The notes under the pieces were generated by a model. That model was given only the letters and a program-made list of their open reading frames with translations. It did no database searches and was not told the origin of the DNA. Positions 7,545-13,853 of a DNA stretch of 43,876 bases are shown here, in pieces. Position numbers and translations under genes: made by a program. Within the stretch, counting starts at the first letter, position 1. Each line of letters begins with the position of its first letter. The stretch is taken from assembly GCA_003104995.1 (NCBI GenBank), contig PQAO01000014.1:1-43876 (forward strand), written 5' to 3'. This stretch comes from Dehalococcoidia bacterium. GTDB lineage: Bacteria > Chloroflexota > Dehalococcoidia > Tepidiformales > Tepidiformaceae.

Positions 7545-8084
7545 ATGACCGATGACTTCCCCATCCTGGCCGCCGTCGCCGCGAGCCCGGCCCATCCCTA
7601 CGAACTGCTCGAACACCTGCAGGCACTGGGCGTCCACGCGACCCGGAGCACGCTCTACCGGCGGGTGGATCGGCTCATCGAACGGGGTTACCTGGAGGCT
7701 GAGGATGGGCGCGGCCAGACCGGCCACTTCCGCCGGCTGTTGCGGCTGACGGACTCCGGCCGGGACGCTGCCGGCAAGGAAGCGGCCGAGGTGCTCCGCA
7801 AGGAGCCGCTCGAATCGCCATTGTTCGCCCTGGCGGTCGCGGCGGCCGGCGTTTCTCGACGGGAAGACGCGCTGGGGGTCTTGCGGCCGCGTCTGGCGGC
7901 AGCCGCGAGACGACTGACGGAGGAAGAGCGAGCCTTGCGCGAGGCCCGGGTGGACTCGTGGAGCGAGGCGGCCCGGGAGCGGCGGATCGCGCACCTGCAG
8001 GCGGACATCAGCTGGCTGCAGGGGTTGCTGGGGCGGCGGTTTGCGGGGCGAGGGGGAGCACGCATCACCCGGCGAGCGGGTTAG
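7545..8084 (+). CDS. PadR-family transcriptional regulator
   Basis: 179 residues. The N-terminal ~80 form a PadR-type winged helix-turn-helix: the family opening (ILAAVAASPAHPYELLEHL), a recognition-helix region (ATRSTLYRRVDRLIERGYL) and a wing around GQTGHFRRLLRLT. The C-terminal half is Arg/Glu/Ala-rich and helical, as in the PadR dimerisation domain. Such proteins usually repress nearby transporter or detoxification genes in response to small ligands. No obvious partner transporter is adjacent; the next genes are vapBC on the opposite strand. ATG 7545 is chosen for the AGAGG site 8 bases upstream and because it begins where the family fold begins. An in-frame ATG at 7509 would add 12 residues. 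The dyad cluster upstream is a candidate operator. Confidence 0.85.
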   Translation: MTDDFPILAAVAASPAHPYELLEHLQALGVHATRSTLYRRVDRLIERGYLEAEDGRGQTGHFRRLLRLTDSGRDAAGKEAAEVLRKEPLESPLFALAVAAAGVSRREDALGVLRPRLAAAARRLTEEERALREARVDSWSEAARERRIAHLQADISWLQGLLGRRFAGRGGARITRRAG

Positions 8085-8510
8085 TCACCGGGAAGGGTCG
8101 ACGACGGCGAGACCATCGATCCGCGGAAACCGCTGGTCAAACGACCAGACCGCATCCACTCTGTGTTCAAGGCAAACGGCTGCGATCTGAAAGTCGAAGA
8201 CACTCGCGCCGCGTGGCCGGTGCAACTCCAGGAGCTCCAAGAGGATGGGGCCGTAGCGCGGACCAGGCAGGAGCAAGGGGAACTCCTGCAGAAGCTCCGC
8301 CACGAACCGGGCGGTCGCATCAGGCGACCTGTTCATGCCTTGCCTCTCGGTGGAGACCCGCCAGAACTCCCCCAGGCACATCACCGGCAGGAAGAACCCA
8401 CTCCCGGACTCCAGGCGTTCGATCACGACGGTGCGCAGCACTGGTCCGAGATCAGGATCGCTTTCGAAGAGTGCGACCGCGATGTTCGAGTCAATGGCAA
8501 TCGAGGTCAG
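8085..8510 (-). CDS. vapC: VapC-type PIN-domain toxin, apparent CTG start
   Basis: 141 residues if translation starts at the CTG directly following the vapB stop (TAACTG). PIN-domain ribonuclease of the VapBC type: catalytic Asp in IAIDSNIAVALF near the N-terminus, a middle Glu (GEFW), and the C-terminal acidic motif FDFQIAAVCLEHRVDAVWSFDQRF. No ATG, GTG or TTG precedes the first catalytic Asp in this frame. The first standard start is a GTG at 8441, which would delete the IDSN strand and kill the enzyme. CTG (8510) or ATT (8501) must therefore be used if the toxin is active. GGAG in the vapB tail provides a ribosome site. Convergent with padR, separated by the stop codons. Confidence 0.78.
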   Translation of the reverse strand: MTSIAIDSNIAVALFESDPDLGPVLRTVVIERLESGSGFFLPVMCLGEFWRVSTERQGMNRSPDATARFVAELLQEFPLLLPGPRYGPILLELLELHRPRGASVFDFQIAAVCLEHRVDAVWSFDQRFPRIDGLAVVDPSR

Positions 8511-8777
8511 TTAGTTCTCCCCATCCGGGGCCGCCACGGTTGTTCGTTCACGGATGCGCCGGGCAGCATCTCGGATGTCATCGAGGATCGACCAGGTGGC
8601 CTCATCGTAGAGCTCGCCGCGGTTCGCAAATCCGCCGTAGATACCCGGAGCAACCGGGCTCTCGAGGCGCGCGCGAAGCGCAGTCTCCAGGAACTCGCGC
8701 AGCGTGACACCCTCGTCGATGGCTGCCTTCTTCGCCGCCTTCAGCAGCTCGTCGTCGATCTCGACCGTCGTCTTCAT
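8511..8777 (-). CDS. vapB: VapB-type ribbon-helix-helix antitoxin
   Basis: 88 residues. The N-terminus MKTTVEIDDELL...AIDEGVTLREFLETAL is a standard ribbon-helix-helix/VapB opening. The C-terminal tail is the likely toxin-binding segment. It is the first gene of a vapBC operon, and the vapC frame begins right after its TAA. VapB binds DNA as a dimer and represses its own promoter with VapC. A TAATAT box (8784-8789) lies exactly 6 bases before the ATG, so the message is probably leaderless; repeated TATGG elements around it are candidate operator sites. Confidence 0.85.
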   Translation of the reverse strand: MKTTVEIDDELLKAAKKAAIDEGVTLREFLETALRARLESPVAPGIYGGFANRGELYDEATWSILDDIRDAARRIRERTTVAAPDGEN

Positions 8778-8783
8778 CGGCCC

Positions 8784-8789
8784 ATATTA
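8784..8789 (-). promoter_or_regulatory. Leaderless -10 box of vapBC (TAATAT)
   Basis: TAATAT on the minus strand, then 6 bases (GGGCCG), then the ATG at 8777. The surrounding AT-rich sequence contains three TATGG elements within 30 bases. Confidence 0.65.
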
Positions 8790-8800
8790 CCATACTGCCG

Positions 8801-8822
8801 TAGACCCATATTTGCGGGTCTA
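8801..8822. promoter_or_regulatory. Dyad TAGACCC-N8-GGGTCTA between acyl-CoA dehydrogenase and vapBC
   Basis: Perfect 7-base arms at 8801-8807 and 8816-8822. The right arm includes the stop codon of the acyl-CoA dehydrogenase gene. It lies at about -35 for vapB, so it is either a VapBC operator or a weak termination hairpin. Confidence 0.5.
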
Positions 8823-10022
8823 GCCGCGAGGCAGGCCCAGGCCGCGCATGGCGATGATGTTGCGCTGGATCTCGCTGGTGCCGCCACCGATGGGGCTGGT
8901 GGTGCTGTGCATGTAGAAGCGCGGGAAGCGGCCGCCCATCGCGCTGGTGTCGTCGCGGTCGGTTACCTGGCTATAGAGCCCGGCGAGGTGCATGGCCGTG
9001 CTGGCGAGGCGGACGTCGAGCTCGCTCGAGAAGAGCTTGGCGATGGACGATTCCTTGTTGGGGATCTCGCCGCGTTCCTGCATCGAGATGATCCGGTAGC
9101 AGATCAGGGCTTCGACCTGGGCCTCGATGGTGCGGTCGGCAAGTTCGTTGCGGAGGTGCGGCGTGGTGGCTACCGTGTGGCTACCCACTCGCGACTCCTT
9201 CGCGAACTTCACCAGGTCCCGCACGATGAGCTGGTGGGCGACGCTGGTGGCGATCCCGGAACGCTCGAAATCGAGCGTGGTGGTCGCCAGGTACCAGCCC
9301 CGGTTCTCTTCGCCCAGGAGGTTCTTCGCCGGGATGCGGACATCTTCGAAGTAGACCTCGTTAAATTCGTGGCTGTTGAGCATGTTGATGAGCGGCCGGA
9401 CCGTGATACCGGGCGTCTTCATGTCGACGAGGAAATAGCTGATGCCACGGTGCTTGGGGGCGTCGGGGTTGGTGCGCGCGATGAGGATGCCCATGTGGGC
9501 ATGCTGGGCGCCGGAAGTCCAGATCTTCTGGCCGTTGACCACGTAGTCGTCGCCGTCACGGATGGCGCGGGTCTGGAGGGAGGCGAGGTCAGAACCGGCG
9601 CCGGGCTCGGAGAAGAGCTGACACCAGATGTGTTCGCCGGAGATGATCTTCGGGAGGTACTCGGCCTTCTGCTCGCCGGTGCCGTAGACCATGACGGTGG
9701 GGCCGGCCCAGCCGTGGCCGATGCCGCCGGGCCGGGGGGCGCGGCGCCAGGCGAATTCCTCGCTCAGGATGAACTGCTCTTTCACGCTGAGGCCGCCGCC
9801 ACCGTGTTCTTTCGGCCAGGCCGGGGCGCCCCAGCCACGCTGATTCAGCTTCGCGGTCCAGCCTCGCATGAACTCCATGAACCCGGGGATAGCCCGCCCC
9901 GCACCGTTGAACAGTCCCCATTCGCTGGGCCGGTCGCTGTATTCGGGCGGGAACTCGGCATCGAGGAAGCTGCTGACCTCGGCGCGGAAGGCCGTCTCGC
10001 GTTCGTTGTCTCGGAATTCCAT
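8820..10022 (-). CDS. Acyl-CoA dehydrogenase
   Basis: 400 residues, the full length of the FAD-dependent acyl-CoA dehydrogenase family, which introduces an alpha-beta double bond into acyl-CoA thioesters and passes electrons to ETF. Visible motifs are the FSEPGAGSDLASLQT flavin/substrate loop (137-151), the NGQKIWTSGAQHAH strand and the C-terminal GGGTSEIQRNIIA. The usual MCAD catalytic Glu (EGTSQIQR type) is Gly here. A Glu is instead present in LDFERSG (Glu253), the position used by isovaleryl-CoA/long-chain and some steroid side-chain dehydrogenases. The enzyme is probably active on branched, long or cyclic acyl chains. A GGGGTGG site precedes the ATG. Two dyads in the upstream gap are candidate operators. 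Confidence 0.88.
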   Translation of the reverse strand: MEFRDNERETAFRAEVSSFLDAEFPPEYSDRPSEWGLFNGAGRAIPGFMEFMRGWTAKLNQRGWGAPAWPKEHGGGGLSVKEQFILSEEFAWRRAPRPGGIGHGWAGPTVMVYGTGEQKAEYLPKIISGEHIWCQLFSEPGAGSDLASLQTRAIRDGDDYVVNGQKIWTSGAQHAHMGILIARTNPDAPKHRGISYFLVDMKTPGITVRPLINMLNSHEFNEVYFEDVRIPAKNLLGEENRGWYLATTTLDFERSGIATSVAHQLIVRDLVKFAKESRVGSHTVATTPHLRNELADRTIEAQVEALICYRIISMQERGEIPNKESSIAKLFSSELDVRLASTAMHLAGLYSQVTDRDDTSAMGGRFPRFYMHSTTSPIGGGTSEIQRNIIAMRGLGLPRG

Positions 10023-10142
10023 CGAGCCACCCCGGTACCGTGATCCCAGGGGATTGTGAAACGTGTGCCGCTGCTTGTCGATGGCCTGACAGGCAGCCCC
10101 GGCGCATCGGGTAAGTCAGGATCACCTAATACGAAGAATTAT

Positions 10143-10179
10143 GTGACGTCACTGGCACGCTATACGGGGATCGTATAGC
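10143..10179. promoter_or_regulatory. Paired dyads upstream of acyl-CoA dehydrogenase
   Basis: GTGACGTCAC (10143-10152) is a perfect palindrome. GCTATACG-GGGAT-CGTATAGC (10159-10179) has perfect 8-base arms. They lie between a minus-strand acyl-CoA dehydrogenase and a plus-strand DUF2231 gene. The second has the size and shape of a TetR-family operator; no matching regulator is in the window. Confidence 0.6.
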
Positions 10180-10279
10180 CGCACGAATTGGGCCTATCAA
10201 TACGCCACATTTACCACTGGAGCAGTAAAGATCGCAGCGGCGACACACTCGTACCACTTCAGAGGTTGGGATACACACT

Positions 10280-10789
10280 GTGGTATTTCTTGGGATTTCG
10301 AACCTGGCCGGGCTGCCGGCACACCCGCTGCTGGTCCATGCCGCGGTCGTGCTTGTGCCCCTGGCAGCAATCGCGCTCGCTGTGACCTGTTGGCGGACAT
10401 CGTGGCGGAAAGCCTACAGCCTGCCCGTGGCACTCCTGGCCATGGCGGGCGCCGCCGCGGCGTTCCTGGCGAAGGAGAGCGGCGAGCCGCTCGAAGACGC
10501 TGTCAAACGGGCCGCCCAGAGCGAAGGCGTGCGGGCACGCTTCGGCGACCACCCCGAACAGGGCGATACCGCTTTCGTCTTCGCCGTTCTGCTGGCGATC
10601 GCGGCCATCGGAGTATGGGCCGTGGACCGTTACGGCTCACGCTTCAACCTGCCAAAGTGGGCTCCCATGGCCACTTACGGAGTGGCGCTGGTGCCCGCTG
10701 CCCTTGCCCTGATCACGATGATCGTCGCCGGGCATTCTGGGGCGCAACTGGTCTGGAAGGATGTGGGTTCATTCGCAACTGGCCGCTAA
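10280..10789 (+). CDS. DUF2231 family membrane protein
   Basis: 169 residues with four transmembrane helices. It matches the DUF2231 (PF09990) pattern: an N-terminal HPLLVHAAVVLVPLA helix, a charged loop with FGDHPEQGD, and a C-terminal VAGHSGAQLVWK. Function is not established; the conserved histidines facing the membrane have led to proposals of a redox or heme-related role. The GTG start at 10280 is the only start before the first helix with reasonable fit and has a distant AGAGG. It appears monocistronic, followed by a convergent hydrolase. Confidence 0.8.
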   Translation: MVFLGISNLAGLPAHPLLVHAAVVLVPLAAIALAVTCWRTSWRKAYSLPVALLAMAGAAAAFLAKESGEPLEDAVKRAAQSEGVRARFGDHPEQGDTAFVFAVLLAIAAIGVWAVDRYGSRFNLPKWAPMATYGVALVPAALALITMIVAGHSGAQLVWKDVGSFATGR

Positions 10790-10814
10790 GGCCGATGTAG
10801 CTACCGTGTAGCCA

Positions 10815-11585
10815 TCATTGGCCCGGAGAGCCGGGCTCGGGCCGGTCCAGGAACGCCTCGACTTCGGCCCGAAAGATGGGGTTGCGGATGGCGCTGAGGT
10901 GGCCCTCTTCGGCGAGGGGCACAAAGCGCGCCCCGGGGATGGAGGCGGCGAGCTCTCGCGCCGGGGCGAAGAAGGGGTCGCGCGTGCCCGCGACAACGAG
11001 CACCGGGACGTGGATTTCGTGAAGGCGGGCGGGTTCGACCGGCTGGTTGCCCTGGAAGACACCGCGGAAGACGCGGTCCAGGGCGATGGGGTCGAACTGC
11101 GACAGGTAACTGCCGAAAAACCGGACGAGTTCCGCGGGCCTGCGGCGAGGGGCCGTGCTTGCGTCAGCCTGGCGTTCGATCGAGAAGCGGCCCCGTGCGC
11201 GTGGGAAGTAGCTGCCCATGCCTCCGATGATGGCGGCCTCGATGCGCTCCTGGTGGGCGAGGAGCAGTTCGAGCGCGACCATGCCGCCCATCGAGTAGCC
11301 GAACACGGGCGCAGTGCCGAAGCCCTCGCGGTCCATGACGGCGAGGACATCCTCCGCCATGGCTGAGACCGAATAGGCAGTGGTGGCGTAGGGCTTCTGG
11401 CTGCGGCCATGCCCCCGGAGGTCGGGCACCAGGAGCGTGTATTGAGCAGAGAGGAGTTCGACCCAGCCAGAGGAGACCCAGTTGGTTAATCCGCTGGAGC
11501 TATAGCCATGGACGAGGACGAGCGGGCTTCCCCTGCCGATCACCCGGTAATGGATGCGGACGCCGCTGCGGCGCGTGTAGGGCAT
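10815..11585 (-). CDS. Alpha/beta hydrolase
   Basis: 256 residues, a complete alpha/beta-hydrolase fold protein. Motifs: oxyanion-hole strand LVHGYSSSG, nucleophile elbow GYSMGG, acid in GTRDPFF and base in EEGHLSA. It resembles esterases, epoxide hydrolases and C-C bond hydrolases of the broad Abhydrolase_1 family, so substrate prediction is not possible. The ATG at 11585 is preceded by TACACT with a 6-base gap, so a leaderless transcript is likely. It is divergent from the D-2-hydroxyacid dehydrogenase with 78 bases between starts. A long reading frame continuing upstream on the same strand to 12815 is only an antisense shadow of that gene. Confidence 0.85.
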   Translation of the reverse strand: MPYTRRSGVRIHYRVIGRGSPLVLVHGYSSSGLTNWVSSGWVELLSAQYTLLVPDLRGHGRSQKPYATTAYSVSAMAEDVLAVMDREGFGTAPVFGYSMGGMVALELLLAHQERIEAAIIGGMGSYFPRARGRFSIERQADASTAPRRRPAELVRFFGSYLSQFDPIALDRVFRGVFQGNQPVEPARLHEIHVPVLVVAGTRDPFFAPARELAASIPGARFVPLAEEGHLSAIRNPIFRAEVEAFLDRPEPGSPGQ

Positions 11586-11591
11586 GGATCG

Positions 11592-11597
11592 AGTGTA
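11592..11597 (-). promoter_or_regulatory. Leaderless -10 box of the hydrolase (TACACT)
   Basis: TACACT on the minus strand, then CGATCC, then ATG at 11585. Same box and spacing as at 1391. Confidence 0.65.
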
Positions 11598-11651
11598 GCG
11601 AATCGGGTATGTCAGACACGGTGGCCGATTGAGGCGGGTGGGCGGAGGCTG

Positions 11652-11657
11652 TACGGT
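11652..11657 (+). promoter_or_regulatory. Leaderless -10 box of the D-2-hydroxyacid dehydrogenase (TACGGT)
   Basis: TACGGT is followed by 6 bases and the GTG at 11664. It supports that start over the ATG at 11508, which would run into the divergent hydrolase gene. Confidence 0.6.
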
Positions 11658-11663
11658 TTCCGC

Positions 11664-12656
11664 GTGGAAGCATCGCTGCCCATCGCCTGCGTAACCATCG
11701 GGCCGCCGCCGGAAGTGCTGTCGCGGCTGGAGGCCGTGTGCCAGGTGCGCGTGGTGGCCGCGGACACGCCAGCGGGGGCGCTCCACGAAGCGCTCGCCGG
11801 GGCCGAAGGGCTGCTGTGCAGCGCGCTGATGCCCGTGAACGAATCCCTGATGGCAGGCGCGCCCCGGCTGCGCGTGGTCTCGAACTTCGGCGTGGGCTTC
11901 AACAACGTCGACCTTCCGGAGGCGACGCGGCGGGGGATCGCGGTCTGCAACACACCCGGGGTGTTGAGCGACGCCGTGGCAGATCTGACGCTGGCGCTCA
12001 TCCTGGCTGCCTCGCGACGGTTGGTCGAGAACGCCACGTACGTGACTTCGCGCGGGTGGTCCGGTGGCCACCCGGCACCGGCGCTCGGGTTCGACATCGG
12101 CGGGAAGACGCTCGGCATCATCGGGCTGGGGCGGATCGGCCGGGCCGTGGCCCGGCGGGCGCGGGCTTTCGGGATGGAAGTCGTGTATCACGACACCTTC
12201 GAGACGCCGCCGGAGGGGTCTGACGACTGCCAGTACAGGCGGCTGGACGACCTGTTGGGCGAGTCGGACATCGTCTCGCTCCACGTGAACCTCGCGCCCG
12301 AGACGCACCACCTCCTGGATGCGCGCGAGCTCGGGCTGATGAAGCCCACAGCGTGGCTGGTGAACACCTCGCGGGGGCCGGTGATTAACCAGGCGGCGCT
12401 GGTGCGGGCGCTCCGGCAGGGGACGATAGCCGGGGCAGCGCTCGACGTGCTCGAGACCGAACCTCCGATGGGAAAAGAGCCGATCCTGTCGCTGCCCAAC
12501 GTTGTGCTCCTGCCGCATGTTGGCTCGGCGACGGTGGAGACGCGGGCGGCGATGCTGGACCTGGCAGTGAAGAACCTGCTGGCGGTGCTCGCGGGGCAGG
12601 AGCCGCCGGCGTGCGTGAACCGGGAAGCACTCCCACGGGCGTTGCGGCGGCGGTAG
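11664..12656 (+). CDS. D-2-hydroxyacid dehydrogenase (glyoxylate/hydroxypyruvate reductase or PGDH-like)
   Basis: 330 residues, the usual size for the family that reversibly reduces 2-oxoacids to D-2-hydroxyacids with NAD(P)H. The Rossmann motif GLGRIG is at 154-159. The catalytic set is Arg237 (NTSRGP), Glu264/Glu266 (DVLETEPP) and His285 (LPHVGSA). The GVGFNNVDLPEATRRGIAV segment is typical of glyoxylate/hydroxypyruvate reductases. No ACT regulatory domain is present, so a biosynthetic SerA is less likely. The GTG start is set by the leaderless TACGGT box. Neighbouring genes (HpcH/HpaI aldolase, Ldh-family dehydrogenase) also act on 2-oxo or 2-hydroxy acids, which hints at a shared pathway. 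Confidence 0.87.
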   Translation: MEASLPIACVTIGPPPEVLSRLEAVCQVRVVAADTPAGALHEALAGAEGLLCSALMPVNESLMAGAPRLRVVSNFGVGFNNVDLPEATRRGIAVCNTPGVLSDAVADLTLALILAASRRLVENATYVTSRGWSGGHPAPALGFDIGGKTLGIIGLGRIGRAVARRARAFGMEVVYHDTFETPPEGSDDCQYRRLDDLLGESDIVSLHVNLAPETHHLLDARELGLMKPTAWLVNTSRGPVINQAALVRALRQGTIAGAALDVLETEPPMGKEPILSLPNVVLLPHVGSATVETRAAMLDLAVKNLLAVLAGQEPPACVNREALPRALRRR

Positions 12657-12668
12657 GAGGCCTCCGGC

Positions 12669-12688
12669 TGGTGGTATCATGGTGGTAT
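12669..12688 (+). promoter_or_regulatory. Direct-repeat operator and leaderless -10 box of vapB2
   Basis: TGGTGGTAT occurs twice, at 12669-12677 and 12680-12688, 11 bases apart (one helical turn). TATCAT (12675-12680) between them lies 6 bases before the ATG at 12687. Binding of a ribbon-helix-helix dimer here would block the promoter. Confidence 0.6.
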
Positions 12689-12911
12689 GCAGCCCACGAC
12701 AGTCCAACTGGACGAGCCGCAGATGGCGGAGTTGTGCCGCCTCGCGGAGGAACGCGGGGTCTCGATCGCTGCCCTCATTCGTGAGGCAGTGGACGAGAAG
12801 CTCGCCCGCGCCCACCGGAAGCCCCGCAGCCTGGGCATCGCCGCTTCGGGTCGCGCTGACACGGCGCGCCGCACGGGGGAGGAGCGCCCCGAACCCCAGC
12901 CGTGGCGCTAA
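12687..12911 (+). CDS. VapB-type ribbon-helix-helix antitoxin with degraded partner
   Basis: 74 residues. The N-terminal ~45 form a ribbon-helix-helix DNA-binding domain (TTVQLDEPQMAELCRLAEERGVS). The tail with SLGIAASGRAD is the usual VapB segment that wraps the toxin. Its start is fixed by a leaderless promoter with two TGGTGGTAT direct repeats. The downstream vapC frame, overlapping the vapB end, is reduced to 48 codons and lacks the active site. The antitoxin is therefore probably orphaned; it could persist as a repressor or as an anti-toxin against related VapC proteins elsewhere. Confidence 0.82.
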   Translation: MQPTTVQLDEPQMAELCRLAEERGVSIAALIREAVDEKLARAHRKPRSLGIAASGRADTARRTGEERPEPQPWR

Positions 12912-13048
12912 CTCTCGGGATCTCTGCGGCAGTGCTCGCCGTGGTAGAACGGCTCAACGAACCAAGACTCGCCACACTCGATCGGCGGCACTTTGGTACG
13001 CTCCGGCCTCGACACACCGAGGCGCTGCATTTGCTGCCTGGCGCCTGA
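12902..13048 (+). pseudogene. vapC remnant with internal in-frame deletion
   Basis: An open frame of 48 codons starts at GTG 12902, inside the end of vapB2, as in intact vapBC operons. It encodes MALTL joined directly to ISAAVLAVVERLNEPRLATL followed by a DRRHFGTLRPRH segment. The first piece looks like the VapC opening (MALxLDTxxL). The rest is the VapC C-terminus, including the conserved LDRRHF turn. The ~90 residues between, which hold most of the PIN catalytic acids, are absent, and the frame is kept across the junction. The product cannot be an active ribonuclease. It was not obvious from long reading frames because it is short. Confidence 0.7.
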
Positions 13049-13070
13049 CAGCCGATCGAGGGAGGGACCT

Positions 13071-13853
13071 ATGCGAACGAACACGGTAAAGGAAAAGTGG
13101 GCGAGGGGCGAGGTCACGTACGGCGGTTGGCTTTCGGTCCCGAGCTCCTTTTCGGCGGAGGTCATGGCCCACCAGGGCTTCGACTGGCTGTGCATCGACA
13201 TGCAGCACGGCGTGGTGGACTACCAGCTTGCCGTCACGATGCTGCAGGCGATCGGGTCGACGGCGACCATCCCCATCGTGCGGGTGCCGTGGAACGAGCC
13301 GGGAATCATCGGCAAGATGCTCGACGCCGGAGCGATGGGCGTCATCATTCCGATGGTGAACAGCGTCGAAGAGGCGAGGGCGGCGGTCGCGGCCTGCCGG
13401 TACTACCCCGACGGCGCCCGCAGCTACGGACCCACGCGGGCGGCGTACTACGCGGGGGCAGACTATTTCGCGAACGCAAACCGGGAGATCGCCTGCATCC
13501 CGATGATCGAAACGAAGCAGGCCGTGGAACGGCTCGACGACATCCTCGCGGTGCCGGGGATCGACGCGGTGTACGTCGGGCCGGCAGACCTGAGCATCAC
13601 GCTCGGGCTCCCTCCGGGGATGAACAATGGCGGGGCGTTCGAGGAAGCGCGGGTGCTGATCGCGAAGAAGTGCGCCGGGCGCGGAGTCACGCCGGGCATC
13701 CACGCGAACGCCGGGCTGGCAGCGAAGCACGCGGAGGCGGGCTACCGGATGATCACCATCAGCGGCGACGCGGTCGCCCTGGCGGCGGGAGCGGCCGCGG
13801 ACCTGCGCGCGGTGCGCGAGACCGGTGGCCCGAGCAAGGCGGTCTACGGGTAG
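13071..13853 (+). CDS. HpcH/HpaI family aldolase
   Basis: 260 residues, a TIM barrel of the HpcH/HpaI class II pyruvate aldolase family (also 2-dehydro-3-deoxyglucarate aldolase). It cleaves or forms C-C bonds between pyruvate and an aldehyde with a divalent metal. Motifs: WLCIDMQHGVVD (catalytic His region), PIVRVPWNEP (Arg), MLDAGAMGVIIPMV, metal Glu in IPMIETKQA and metal Asp in VGPADLSITLG. The start has a strong GGAGGG at 13061-13066. The C-terminus overlaps the convergent Ldh-family gene by 10 bases. The physiological substrate cannot be inferred. Confidence 0.88.
   Translation: MRTNTVKEKWARGEVTYGGWLSVPSSFSAEVMAHQGFDWLCIDMQHGVVDYQLAVTMLQAIGSTATIPIVRVPWNEPGIIGKMLDAGAMGVIIPMVNSVEEARAAVAACRYYPDGARSYGPTRAAYYAGADYFANANREIACIPMIETKQAVERLDDILAVPGIDAVYVGPADLSITLGLPPGMNNGGAFEEARVLIAKKCAGRGVTPGIHANAGLAAKHAEAGYRMITISGDAVALAAGAAADLRAVRETGGPSKAVYG

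Noticed and set aside
10790..10814. GCTAC-CGT-GTAGC as a terminator between DUF2231 and the hydrolase
   Set aside because: Only 5-base arms and no T run. It is too weak to call, although the position between convergent genes is suitable.
11600..12815. Upstream extension of the hydrolase frame to 12815 on the minus strand
   Set aside because: It is antisense to the D-2-hydroxyacid dehydrogenase, has no domain similarity, and the hydrolase has its own start and leaderless promoter at 11585.
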